From Pseudomonas sp. WS 5079 (lineage in GTDB: Bacteria; Pseudomonadota; Gammaproteobacteria; Pseudomonadales; Pseudomonadaceae): DNA of 64,000 nt. Positions 50,043-58,440 of this stretch are shown in pieces; position 1 is the first letter of the stretch; each line of letters opens with the position of its first letter. A program made the position numbers and the translations under genes. The notes below the pieces were generated by a model. The model had not been told where the DNA came from, ran no database searches, and saw nothing but the letters and a program-made list of their open reading frames with translations. The stretch lies in contig NZ_JAAQWN010000002.1 of assembly GCF_012985465.1 (NCBI RefSeq), positions 124,001 to 188,000 of the forward strand, read 5' to 3'.

Positions 50043-51362
50043 ATGGATAACTCCAATTCCCTGCCTCTGGGGTCGGCGGCTGCGCCGGCGCAAGAACGCA
50101 CCACTTCCAGCCGTATCAAGTCGATCTTCAGCGGATCGGTCGGCAACATGGTCGAGTGGTATGACTGGTACGTCTACGCCGCTTTCTCGCTGTACTTCGC
50201 CAAAGCCTTTTTCCCTAAAGGCGACACCACCGCCCAACTGCTCAACACCGCCGCGATTTTCGCCGTGGGCTTTTTGATGCGCCCGATTGGCGGCTGGCTG
50301 ATGGGCCTCTACGCCGACCGCGCAGGCCGTAAAGCCGCGTTGATGGCGTCGGTGCTGCTGATGTGCTTCGGCTCGCTGATCATCGCCCTGAGCCCCGGTT
50401 ATGAAACCATCGGGGTCGGCGCGCCGATCCTGCTGGTGTTCGCCCGCTTGCTGCAAGGCCTGTCGGTAGGTGGCGAATACGGCACCTCGGCCACCTACCT
50501 GAGTGAAATGGCGACCAAGGAACGTCGCGGCTTCTTCTCCAGCTTCCAGTACGTGACCCTGATCTCCGGCCAGCTCATCGCATTGGCGGTACTGATCGTG
50601 CTGCAACAGCTCCTCACCACTGAAGAGCTGTATGCCTGGGGCTGGCGTATCCCGTTCGCCATCGGCGCTCTGTGCGCGGTGGTGGCCCTGTACCTGCGAC
50701 GTGGCATGGAAGAAACCGAGTCGTTCACCAAGAAGGAAAAAGCCAAGGAAAGCGCGATGCGCACCTTGATGCGCCACCCCAAGGAACTGATGACCGTGGT
50801 CGGCCTGACCATGGGCGGCACCCTAGCCTTCTACACCTACACCACCTACATGCAGAAGTACCTGGTGAACACCGTCGGCATGAGCATCTCCGACTCCACC
50901 ACCATCTCTGCGGCCACGCTGTTCCTGTTCATGTGCCTGCAACCGATTGTCGGCGGCCTGTCCGACAAGGTCGGTCGCCGGCCGATCCTGATCGCCTTCG
51001 GCATCCTCGGCACCCTGTTCACCGTGCCGATCCTCACCACCCTGCACACTGTCCAGACCTGGTGGGGCGCGTTCTTCCTGATCATGGCGGCGCTGATCAT
51101 CGTCAGCGGCTACACCTCGATCAACGCCGTGGTGAAGGCCGAGCTGTTCCCCACCGAAATCCGTGCGCTGGGTGTAGGCCTGCCTTACGCACTGACCGTG
51201 TCGATCTTCGGCGGCACCGCCGAATACATCGCGCTGTGGTTCAAGAGCATCGGCATGGAAACCGGCTACTACTGGTACGTCACCGCGTGTATTGCCGTAT
51301 CGCTGTTGGTCTACATCACCATGAAAGACACCCGCAAGCATTCGCGGATCACCACGGACTAA
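50043..51362 (+). CDS. MHS-family MFS dicarboxylate (alpha-ketoglutarate-type) transporter
   Basis: A 439-aa 12-helix proton symporter. MHS signatures: GSVGNMVEWYDWYVYAAFSL near residue 35, RPIGGWLMGLYADRAGRKAA, and ARLLQGLSVGGEYGTSATYL. It resembles P. aeruginosa PA5530, the C5-dicarboxylate carrier controlled by MifSR, more than citrate or shikimate transporters, but family members are close and substrate is inferred. ATG 50043 has AAGGA 7 nt upstream; an upstream ATG at 50028 is disfavoured. Confidence 0.88.
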   Translation: MDNSNSLPLGSAAAPAQERTTSSRIKSIFSGSVGNMVEWYDWYVYAAFSLYFAKAFFPKGDTTAQLLNTAAIFAVGFLMRPIGGWLMGLYADRAGRKAALMASVLLMCFGSLIIALSPGYETIGVGAPILLVFARLLQGLSVGGEYGTSATYLSEMATKERRGFFSSFQYVTLISGQLIALAVLIVLQQLLTTEELYAWGWRIPFAIGALCAVVALYLRRGMEETESFTKKEKAKESAMRTLMRHPKELMTVVGLTMGGTLAFYTYTTYMQKYLVNTVGMSISDSTTISAATLFLFMCLQPIVGGLSDKVGRRPILIAFGILGTLFTVPILTTLHTVQTWWGAFFLIMAALIIVSGYTSINAVVKAELFPTEIRALGVGLPYALTVSIFGGTAEYIALWFKSIGMETGYYWYVTACIAVSLLVYITMKDTRKHSRITTD

Positions 51363-51380
51363 GCGTTCGCCAGGTGTAGA

Positions 51381-51418
51381 AAAGGGGCCATGTCATGCAA
51401 ATGACATGGCCCCTTTTT
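51381..51418. terminator. Terminator between the transporter and COG4705 genes
   Basis: Stem AAAGGGGCCATGTCAT/ATGACATGGCCCCTTT with a GCAA tetraloop, then T-run; A-run on the other side makes it bidirectional for two convergent genes. Confidence 0.95.
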
Positions 51419-51425
51419 TATCCCG

Positions 51426-52181
51426 TCAGGACAGCTCTGCCAGCGGCTGGCGGTTATCCCGGCGCTGTACATACCAGGCACCGGCGATCATCACCAGCAG
51501 CACGGCCGCCAGCACCGCCGATGAGCCGACAGTGCCAAAGTCCAGGCCGCCCTTTTCATGGGGTTTGGTCAGGAAGTCCCCGAGGGTCGCGCCAAAGGGC
51601 CGGGTCAACACAAACGCTACCCAGAACAACACCACCGACGAAACCGTCGTGCAGTATTTGAGCGCCACCACCAGCAGGATGCTCGCGCCGATCAACATCG
51701 CACCGCCAGCAAAGCCCAGGCCCGAGTCGTCGGCCAGGAAGTCCCCCAGGGCCGTGCCCAGGGTGTTGGAGAGCAGGATTGCCACCCAGTAGAACAGCTC
51801 GCCGCGCGGGGTCTGCACCTTGTTCACGTTCAGCGAATTGCCGCTCAGGTGCCAGAGGGCGAACACCATCAGTAACAGGACAATCAGGATCATCGAACCG
51901 CAGGCGTACCCCAGGCCCAGGGTACGGTCCATAAAATCGGACATGGTGGTGCCCGCCGTGCTCGTCGACAGGATCACGATCCAGTACAGCACCGGGTTGT
52001 AGGTTTTCGACCATAACTGCGTCAGCAACGTGATGAGGAACACGCTGAGCAGGATCATCGAACTGATGGCGTAGCCGACATTCAGGGTCATCGACAACAA
52101 GTCCCCGGCGGTTTCGCCAAGGGTGGTCGCACAGATCTTCATGACCCAGAACGCCAGGGTAATCTGAGGTAGTTTGTTCAT
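51426..52181 (-). CDS. COG4705/DUF347-repeat membrane protein
   Basis: A 251-aa integral membrane protein with about eight helices built from four copies of one motif: TLGETAGD (19-27), TAGTTMSD (75-82), TLGTALGD (140-147) and FGATLGD (196-202), each followed by a helix-rich stretch. The spacing is about 55-65 residues. Each copy keeps an acidic residue in a Gly/Thr context, which suggests a transport role, but none is established. Convergent with the transporter. Confidence 0.85.
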   Translation of the reverse strand: MNKLPQITLAFWVMKICATTLGETAGDLLSMTLNVGYAISSMILLSVFLITLLTQLWSKTYNPVLYWIVILSTSTAGTTMSDFMDRTLGLGYACGSMILIVLLLMVFALWHLSGNSLNVNKVQTPRGELFYWVAILLSNTLGTALGDFLADDSGLGFAGGAMLIGASILLVVALKYCTTVSSVVLFWVAFVLTRPFGATLGDFLTKPHEKGGLDFGTVGSSAVLAAVLLVMIAGAWYVQRRDNRQPLAELS

Positions 52182-52378
52182 TGTGCAGAAGGCTCCAGAG
52201 TTCAGTCTCGAAAGGCCGACTCATGGGGGGGGTATCGACCTGGCGTGCAGACTGGCCGTGCAGCTGTGAAAAATAGGTGGGCGATGGATGAAAATTCCAT
52301 AGGGCAGCGCCAATCCGGTGGAAATCCTGCCCTTGGGCCTGCACTATTGCGCTTTCCCCGCCGCAGGAACCGCCGTCC

Positions 52379-53011
52379 ATGCCTGACGATATCCATTTCT
52401 ATGAACCCGCCAACGGCCACGGCCTGCCCCATGACCCGTTCAACGCCATCGTCGGCCCGCGCCCGATTGGCTGGATTTCGTCCCAGGACCGCGAAGGCCG
52501 CCTGAACCTGGCGCCCTACAGTTTTTTCAATGCCTTCAACTACATCCCGCCGATCATTGGTTTTTCCAGTGTCGGGCGTAAAGACAGCCTGAATAACATC
52601 GAACAGACCGGCGAGTTTGTCTGGAACCTGGCCACGCGCCCGCTGGCCGAGCAGATGAACCAGAGCTGCGCCGCCGTGTCGCCAGAGGTCAACGAGTTTG
52701 AATTGGCCGGGCTGACGCCAGTGGCGTCCAAGGTGATTGCCGTGCCACGGGTCGGCGAAAGCCCGGTGTCGTTCGAGTGCAAGGTTACGCAGATCATTCA
52801 GTTGCAGCGGGCCGACAAGGAGCTGGTGCCCAGTTGGCTGGTACTTGGCGAAGTGGTCGCGGTGCACATCGCCAAATGGCTGCTCAAGGATGGGATCTAC
52901 GACACCGCGGCGGCCGAGCCGATTCTGCGGGGCGGCGGCCCGGCGGATTATTTCCAGCTGGGGCCGCAAGCGCTGTTCAAGATGTACCGACCAGGTGCTA
53001 CCAAACCCTGA
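52379..53011 (+). CDS. Flavin-reductase-like FMN-binding split-barrel protein
   Basis: A 210-aa protein of the DIM6/NTAB family. Key segment DPFNAIVGPRPIGWISSQDR then LNLAPYSFFNAFNYIPPIIG, the FMN-binding split-barrel pattern. It may be a flavin reductase or a flavin-dependent oxidoreductase; substrate unknown. Start ATG 52379 with AGGA 10 nt upstream. Monocistronic between COG4705 (divergent) and a nested REPIN. Confidence 0.88.
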   Translation: MPDDIHFYEPANGHGLPHDPFNAIVGPRPIGWISSQDREGRLNLAPYSFFNAFNYIPPIIGFSSVGRKDSLNNIEQTGEFVWNLATRPLAEQMNQSCAAVSPEVNEFELAGLTPVASKVIAVPRVGESPVSFECKVTQIIQLQRADKELVPSWLVLGEVVAVHIAKWLLKDGIYDTAAAEPILRGGGPADYFQLGPQALFKMYRPGATKP

Positions 53012-53033
53012 TTGGATGCAATGCAATTAAAAA

Positions 53034-53155
53034 TGTGGGAGCGGGCTTGTGTGGGAGCGGGCTTGCTCGCGAAAGCGGTGGATCAGTTCCAAATTGGCTG
53101 GCTGACATGACGCTTTCGCGAGCAAGCCCGCTCCCACACAAAGCCCGCTCCCACA
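53034..53155. repeat. Nested REPIN (one REPIN inserted in another)
   Basis: Outer left fragment TGTGGGAGCGGGCTTG (53034-53049) is immediately followed by an inner REPIN (left arm from 53050 to 53077, right arm 53111-53138). The outer right fragment, CAAAGCCCGCTCCCACA (53139-53155), closes the structure. The inner arms are exact inverse repeats, and the outer fragments also pair with each other. Confidence 0.85.
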
Positions 53156-53174
53156 ATTGGGTCGGTGGTGTTCT

Positions 53175-53423
53175 TTAGTTTGCTGCAGTTGCCCAGGCCA
53201 ACTGGCCCTCTTCATCGATAGCGATCAAGCGCTCCAATTGCTGAGCCGCCGCATCGTCGGCGTCGTCGGCAGTCTTGAACAGTTGGCCATCGAGGATCTT
53301 GTGAAAGCGCGGTGCGCTCATGCCGTCCAGTGCCTTGACGGCGATGGCGGCGCTATAGCCACCCTGGTCTTCGCGTACAAGGGCGGAAACAGCTTCGTGG
53401 TGGGCAAACTCTTTACGTGCCAT
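53175..53423 (-). CDS. Small conserved hypothetical protein
   Basis: An 82-aa protein (MARKEFAHHEAVSALVREDQ ... AAQQLERLIAIDEEGQLAW), acidic and helical with no signal or membrane segment. AGGA lies 8 nt upstream of the ATG; the longer open frame upstream is not used. Function unknown. It follows the ABM-domain gene on the same strand and may share its transcript. Confidence 0.75.
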   Translation of the reverse strand: MARKEFAHHEAVSALVREDQGGYSAAIAVKALDGMSAPRFHKILDGQLFKTADDADDAAAQQLERLIAIDEEGQLAWATAAN

Positions 53424-53464
53424 GTTGCAGGTCCTGGCCAATGGAAAGTCGGCCATTCTAAACC

Positions 53465-53806
53465 TTAACCTGCCAGTTGCAGGTACTCGCCGTAGGCATT
53501 GGCGGCGGATGCGTCGGTGAAGGTCTGGAAGTCCATGCTGCGCACGACCATGTCGTTCAACAGCTCGGTAAACAGCATCAGGGCCGGCGAGCTGAAATAA
53601 GCGCTCATCGCCTGTTCGCTGCTCCAGAAACCTGAAACCAGCCATACATCGGGGTCAACCTGGGAGTGCTGCAACGAGAATTGCAGGCAACCCTGAGCCT
53701 GGCGGCCCGGTTCGATCAAACTGCTCAAGCGTGCACCCAGTTCGGTGCTGCACCCGCTGCGGGCGCGAATAAAGGCCATATGGCTCGCGGGAATGGGGGT
53801 GGACAT
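53465..53806 (-). CDS. ABM-fold (antibiotic biosynthesis monooxygenase-like) protein
   Basis: A 113-aa dimeric ferredoxin-like alpha+beta protein. SGCSTELGARLSSLIEPGRQ, CLQFSLQHSQVDPDVWLVSG and FWSSEQAMSAYFSSPALMLF follow the ABM pattern of small heme- or quinol-oxidising monooxygenases. Substrate unknown. GGAG about 8 nt upstream of the ATG at 53806. Divergent from the AraC regulator, which may control it. Confidence 0.82.
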   Translation of the reverse strand: MSTPIPASHMAFIRARSGCSTELGARLSSLIEPGRQAQGCLQFSLQHSQVDPDVWLVSGFWSSEQAMSAYFSSPALMLFTELLNDMVVRSMDFQTFTDASAANAYGEYLQLAG

Positions 53807-53921
53807 GTTCGACTCTCCCGTTGAGAAGTGATGCTCGGCAAGCACTGTGGGGGCGTGTTGCCACAGGGTCAAAGATACGGGCGCAGGCCCCAGCGCGGTT
53901 AGTCGATTCCTGCCGGCTTAT

Positions 53922-54061
53922 TGCACAATCCTGCCAGAAGCGTAGACCCAGGGTTTGGCGTCAGGCTTTATTGCAGGGGTTGGCGCCTTGTTTCAGGCAG
54001 ATGACAGGCTGTGTGCTTGCCTGATTGAAGACGCGCCGCAGGATCAGGCAAGGATTGTGCA
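53922..54061. promoter_or_regulatory. Mirrored operator pair between ABM and AraC genes
   Basis: TGCACAATCCTGCC (53922-53935) and GGCAAGGATTGTGCA (54047-54061) are reverse complements apart from one inserted A. They sit in the divergent 326-bp spacer, a typical place for sites of the neighbouring AraC_N-type regulator, one toward each gene. The rest of the spacer holds no other gene. Confidence 0.65.
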
Positions 54062-54132
54062 GAATCGACATAACGCTGCTGCACCGCCACCGCTAAGCTG
54101 TGCCCATCAAAGAAGCATGCAGAGGACGCCCC

Positions 54133-55062
54133 ATGTCGTCGCCCGAACAGCAGTCCATTCCCCTCGATGCCGAGATGGAAAAACAGCGCGCCGAACTGGC
54201 CAGCATTGTGCACCGGCATACCTGGGAAGACGGTTCCTACGGCACAGCGATCACCTCGCTGTACCTGAACCGCCACAACACGCCACGCGACTTCATGCCG
54301 GTGCTGGTGGAACCTGCGCTGTGCATCCTCGCCAACGGCAGCAAGGAAGTGCGCCTGGCCGACGAAATTTTTGCCTACGACCCCCTCAACTACCTGGTGT
54401 TCTCGGTCGCGATGCCGGTGGCCGGGCGAGTCATCGACGCCACGGTCGAAGACCCCAACCTGTCGGTGCGCATCAATATCGACCCGGCGCAACTGACCGC
54501 CCTGATTGCCGAAGCCGGGCCGATGGGCGTGCCCACGCGCCCGACCGCACGCGGCATGTATGTCGACCGGATCGACAGCCAGTTGCTCGACGCCGTATTG
54601 CGCCTGGCACGCCTGCTGGATACGCCCAAAGATATCGCGATGTTGGCGCCGTTGATCAATCGCGAGATTCTCTACCGACTACTGCGTGGGCCACAGGGCT
54701 ATCGCCTGTACGAAATTGCCGTGGCCAATAGCCAGAGCCATCGGGTCAGCCGGGCGATCACCTGGTTGAACGGCAACTATGAACAACCGCTGCGCATCGA
54801 TGATCTGGCCAAGGAAGTGAATCTCAGCGTGTCGACCCTGCACCACCGCTTCAAGGCCATCACCGCCATGAGCCCGTTGCAGTACCAGAAGCAGTTGCGC
54901 TTGCAGGAGGCCCGGCGCCTGATGATCGCCGAAGGCCTGGAAGCCTCGGCGGCGGGGTATCGGGTGGGGTATGAGAGCCCGTCGCAGTTCAGCCGGGAAT
55001 ACAGCCGGTTGTTTGGCGCACCGCCGTTGCGCGACTTGGCCAGGCTACGCCAGAGCATCTGA
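54133..55062 (+). CDS. AraC-family regulator with AraC_N sensor domain
   Basis: A 309-aa regulator. N-terminal AraC_N domain (TPRDFMPVLVEPALCILANG, EIFAYDPLNYLVFSVAMPVA) for an unidentified ligand and a C-terminal AraC double helix-turn-helix (ITWLNGNYEQPLRIDDLAKE, VSTLHHRFKAITAMSPLQYQ, AAGYRVGYESPSQFSREYSR). Start MSSPEQQSIP with AGAGGA 6 nt upstream; an 11-codon extension is discarded. Target genes are probably the ABM-fold protein and its own. Confidence 0.93.
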   Translation: MSSPEQQSIPLDAEMEKQRAELASIVHRHTWEDGSYGTAITSLYLNRHNTPRDFMPVLVEPALCILANGSKEVRLADEIFAYDPLNYLVFSVAMPVAGRVIDATVEDPNLSVRINIDPAQLTALIAEAGPMGVPTRPTARGMYVDRIDSQLLDAVLRLARLLDTPKDIAMLAPLINREILYRLLRGPQGYRLYEIAVANSQSHRVSRAITWLNGNYEQPLRIDDLAKEVNLSVSTLHHRFKAITAMSPLQYQKQLRLQEARRLMIAEGLEASAAGYRVGYESPSQFSREYSRLFGAPPLRDLARLRQSI

Positions 55063-55075
55063 CCCAACGCCCGTC

Positions 55076-55164
55076 TGTAGGAGCTGGCTTGCCAGCGATT
55101 GCGGTAGGTCAGGTACTGCAAATGTGACTGATGTATCGCTATCGCTGGCAAGCCAGCTCCTACA
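55076..55164. repeat. REPIN between araC-type and gtrS genes
   Basis: Exact 24-bp arms TGTAGGAGCTGGCTTGCCAG.. (55076-55099) and ..CTGGCAAGCCAGCTCCTACA (to 55164). Confidence 0.88.
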
Positions 55165-55181
55165 GGGTGACGCGGTGTTGT

Positions 55182-56636
55182 TTAGTCCAGGGTCCGGGGC
55201 AGTTGCAAGGTCACCCGTAGGCCACCTTCACGCAAATTTTGCAGGCTGACTTCACCGCCATGGCTGTGGGCGATATTGCGGGCGATCCCCAGCCCCAGGC
55301 CATAACCCTGCTGCTGCCCGGCCAGGCGAAAGTGCGGTTCGAAGACCTGCTCCAGACGCTGCTCCGGCACCCCGGGACCCTCGTCATCCACATGCAGGAT
55401 AAACTGCGCGCCATCGTCCTCGATACGCAGATGGGCGTTCTGCCCGTACTTCAGGGCGTTATCGATTAGGTTGCCAATGCAGCGCTTGAGCGCCAGCGGC
55501 TTGCCCGGATAGGCCGTCAACGCCCGGCCATGCTGGGTCACCCGGCCATTGCCGTTGGGCGCAAGATACGGTTCCACCAGGCAGTCGAGCACATGGTTGA
55601 GGTCCACCGGCTCGATGTTCTCGTGGATGTCGGTGTCCTTGACGCACTGCAACGCGCCCTTGACCAGCAGTTCCAGCTCATCCAGGTCGCGGCCGAACTT
55701 GGCTTGCAGCTTTTCGTCTTCCAGCAATTCTACCCGCAGCCGCAGGCGTGTGATGGGGGTGCGCAGGTCGTGGGAAATTGCACTGAACAACTGGCTGCGT
55801 TCAGTCAGGTAGCGGCTGATCCGCTCGCGCATGGCATTGAACGCACGGCCCACTTCCACCACTTCGCTGCCGCCACCTTCGGCCACCGGTTCCACGTCGG
55901 CGCCCAGGGACAGGTCCCGCGCCGCCCGCGCCAGGCGCTTGAGCGGCCGGCTCTGCCAATGCACCAGCAAGCCGATAAACAGCAACAGAAAGCCACTGGT
56001 CAGCACGATAAACCACACCTGCTGGGAAGGCAGGCCCTGTTCTTCGAGGCTGGTGTAGGGCTCGGGCAACAACGAGGCGATATACAGCCATTCGCCGACG
56101 CCCAACTCGATCTGCGTCACCAGTACCGGCGGGTTGACCGGCTCCAGGGTCAGGGCGTAATGCGCCCAGGAGCGTGGCAATTCATCGAGTTTCAGGCCGG
56201 CATTGAAGATGCGCAGGTCTTCGGCACTGACAAACTCCACCGAAAAATGCACGTCACTGCCCAGGGTCTGGCGCAGCACTTCGTCCACCGCGCCGAGCAC
56301 CGCCTGTTTGCGCGGGGTTTGCGGCAAGATCTGCATATCCAGCGGCTTGTCGTTGAGTGTCACCACAAAACGCGTGCCACCCATGCTGCGCAACTGGTCG
56401 AGCACCAGCGGCCGATAAGCCACCGGCAGCGAACGGAAATAGCTAACGCTGGCGGTCATCGAATGGGCCAGGCTGCGGGCGCTGGTGACCAGGCCTTCAA
56501 GCTGGGTGGCGCGCAGTTGCGAGACCCAGATCACGCTGGATAACGCCTGGGCAAACAGCACCGCCAACAGGGTCAGCAGTAGCATGCGCCCCAGCAATGA
56601 ACGCGGGACCGGAATGCGCCGGCGTTCAGTGGGCAT
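55182..56636 (-). CDS. gtrS: Glucose-responsive sensor kinase GtrS
   Basis: A 484-aa histidine kinase. TM1 (about 17-37), a periplasmic sensor that in P. aeruginosa binds 2-ketogluconate and 6-phosphogluconate, TM2 (about 180-200), HAMP (RPLKRLARAARDLSLGADVE), HisKA with His in LFSAISHDLRTPITRLRLR and HATPase with DEGPGVP and GYGLGLGIARNI. ATG 56636 is chosen; it overlaps gltR by 11 bp, so it is coupled. Confidence 0.92.
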   Translation of the reverse strand: MPTERRRIPVPRSLLGRMLLLTLLAVLFAQALSSVIWVSQLRATQLEGLVTSARSLAHSMTASVSYFRSLPVAYRPLVLDQLRSMGGTRFVVTLNDKPLDMQILPQTPRKQAVLGAVDEVLRQTLGSDVHFSVEFVSAEDLRIFNAGLKLDELPRSWAHYALTLEPVNPPVLVTQIELGVGEWLYIASLLPEPYTSLEEQGLPSQQVWFIVLTSGFLLLFIGLLVHWQSRPLKRLARAARDLSLGADVEPVAEGGGSEVVEVGRAFNAMRERISRYLTERSQLFSAISHDLRTPITRLRLRVELLEDEKLQAKFGRDLDELELLVKGALQCVKDTDIHENIEPVDLNHVLDCLVEPYLAPNGNGRVTQHGRALTAYPGKPLALKRCIGNLIDNALKYGQNAHLRIEDDGAQFILHVDDEGPGVPEQRLEQVFEPHFRLAGQQQGYGLGLGIARNIAHSHGGEVSLQNLREGGLRVTLQLPRTLD

Positions 56637-57357
56637 TGCTGGCAACCACACTGGCCGCCAGTTGGTAACCGCTGCCGCGCACGGTGCGGATCAGCCGTGG
56701 AGGTTTCTCGGTATCACGCAGGCGTTGTCGCAGGCGGCTGACAGCCATGTCGACAATACGGTCGAGGGGCATCAGGTCACGGCCACGGGTGGCGTTGCCA
56801 ATGGTGTCGCGATCAAGAATTTGCTGTGGGTGATCGAGGAACAGCTTGAGCAGGGCAAAGTCGGCACCGGACAGGATGACTTCCTCGCCATCAACGTGAA
56901 ACAGCCGATGGCTGATCATGTCCAACCGCCACTCATCGAACACCAGCACATCGCCGCCCGTACGCTCCTGGCCAAATTGGCAGCGGCGCAACAGGGCCTT
57001 GATGCGCGCCTGCAACTCCCGCGGGCTGAAGGGTTTGCCGATGTAATCGTCGGCGCCCAGTTCCAGGCCGATGACCCGGTCGGCTTCGTCGGAGCTGGCA
57101 GTGAGCATGATGATCGGCACCTGGGCCTGGCGCGGGTGCTGGCGCACCCAGCGGCAGAGGCTGAAGCCGTCTTCGTCGGGCAGCATCACATCGAGGATCA
57201 CCAGGTCGCATGGGGCCTCGTCCATGGCCTGGCGGAACCCCGCGCCATTGGGCACGCCCCGCACCTGAAAGCCGGCGCGACTGAGGTAGGTTTGCAGCAA
57301 CTCGCGGATTTCCTCGTCGTCGTCGACCAGGAGAATGGATTTACTGATTACGCTCAC
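56626..57357 (-). CDS. gltR: Response regulator GltR (glucose uptake control)
   Basis: A 243-aa OmpR-type regulator: receiver with DDDEE near the N-terminus and phospho-Asp in LVILDVMLPDEDGFSLC, then a winged-helix domain (LTASVVAS end; LLKLFLDHPQQILDRDTIGN). Controls the glucose porin and ABC transporter in P. aeruginosa. It is cotranscribed with gtrS, and a REPIN separates it from glk. Confidence 0.93.
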   Translation of the reverse strand: MSVISKSILLVDDDEEIRELLQTYLSRAGFQVRGVPNGAGFRQAMDEAPCDLVILDVMLPDEDGFSLCRWVRQHPRQAQVPIIMLTASSDEADRVIGLELGADDYIGKPFSPRELQARIKALLRRCQFGQERTGGDVLVFDEWRLDMISHRLFHVDGEEVILSGADFALLKLFLDHPQQILDRDTIGNATRGRDLMPLDRIVDMAVSRLRQRLRDTEKPPRLIRTVRGSGYQLAASVVASNAH

Positions 57358-57391
57358 GGGGGCCTCCTTGTTGTTATGGGGTGCTCTCTAG

Positions 57392-57475
57392 GGCCCCATC
57401 GCGGGCAGGCCCGCTCCCAGATTTTGATTTGTGAACACAATCAAATGTGGGAGCGGGCCTGCCCGCGATAAGGCC
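57392..57475. repeat. REPIN between glk and gltR
   Basis: Arms at 57392-57419 and 57446-57475 (TGTGGGAGCGGGCCTGCCCG..) pair; the left arm carries CCCAGATT at its end instead of CCCACATT. It splits the edd-glk and gltR-gtrS parts of the locus. Confidence 0.85.
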
Positions 57476-57483
57476 ATCACTGC

Positions 57484-58440
57484 CTACGCAAATGCCTGCT
57501 CCAATGCAACGCCCGCCCCGGTCAACCCGGAATACGGCGCCGTCACCAACCACACCGGGATACCTTTGAAGTAGTCGCTCATGCAGCCTTTGTCCGCAAA
57601 GCTCTTGGCAAAACCACTGTTGATAAAGAACTCGGCAAACCGCGGGATCACCCCGCCCACGATATACACACCACCCCGGGCGCCGGTGGTCAGCACGTTA
57701 TTGCCCGCCACGCGGCCCAGCCAGATGCTGAACTGGTCCAGGACCTCCATCGCCACCGGGTCGCCAGCCAGCCCCGCAGCGGTAATCGCCTCCGGGGTTT
57801 GCAGTACCGCCGGGTGGCCGTCCACCGCGCAGATCGCCCGGTACAAGCGGGGCAAACCGCCGCCGCTCAGGGCCGTCTCGGCGCTGACATGCCCGATTTC
57901 GTTATAGATGTGCTGCCACAACTGGGTTTCCCGTGGGCTGCTCAGGGGCAGGTCGACATGCCCGCCCTCCCCCGGCAACGCAGCCCAGCGGCCGGCGCCC
58001 AGGTCGAGCAGAGTGCCCACGCCCAACCCCGTGCCCGGGCCGATCACCACCGCCGGGCGCCACGGCTCCGGTGTGCCGGCGCAGACCACGCGGTATTCAT
58101 CAGGCTGCAGGCGAGTCATGCCCAGGGCCATGGCCGAGAAGTCATTGACCAGCAACAGTTCGTCCACTTGCAGCGCCTTGCAGAACGCGGTCTTGCTCAG
58201 GCGCCAGTGGTTGTTGGTGAACTTGAACTCGTCACCACTCACCGGCCCCGCCACCGACAGGCACACCGCGCCGATGGACCCCGGCGCCAAACCTTCCTCG
58301 GCGAGGTAGACCTGGATCGCCTCCTCGGGGCTGGCGTGATCCGCCGTGGCCAGCACCCGGATCGAATGCAGTGCCTGGTCCCGCCACAACGCAAACCGGG
58401 CGTTGGTACCGCCAATATCACCAACCAGCGCAAGCTTCAC
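57484..58440 (-). CDS. glk: Glucokinase
   Basis: Phosphorylates glucose to glucose-6-phosphate, 318 aa. N-terminal phosphate motif [19 protein letters not shown], glucose-binding [10 protein letters not shown], and [14 protein letters not shown] with GGHVDL. The GTG start has GGAG 8 nt upstream and overlaps the edd stop by 4 bp (GTGA), so the two are coupled. Confidence 0.96.
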   Translation of the reverse strand: MKLALVGDIGGTNARFALWRDQALHSIRVLATADHASPEEAIQVYLAEEGLAPGSIGAVCLSVAGPVSGDEFKFTNNHWRLSKTAFCKALQVDELLLVNDFSAMALGMTRLQPDEYRVVCAGTPEPWRPAVVIGPGTGLGVGTLLDLGAGRWAALPGEGGHVDLPLSSPRETQLWQHIYNEIGHVSAETALSGGGLPRLYRAICAVDGHPAVLQTPEAITAAGLAGDPVAMEVLDQFSIWLGRVAGNNVLTTGARGGVYIVGGVIPRFAEFFINSGFAKSFADKGCMSDYFKGIPVWLVTAPYSGLTGAGVALEQAFA

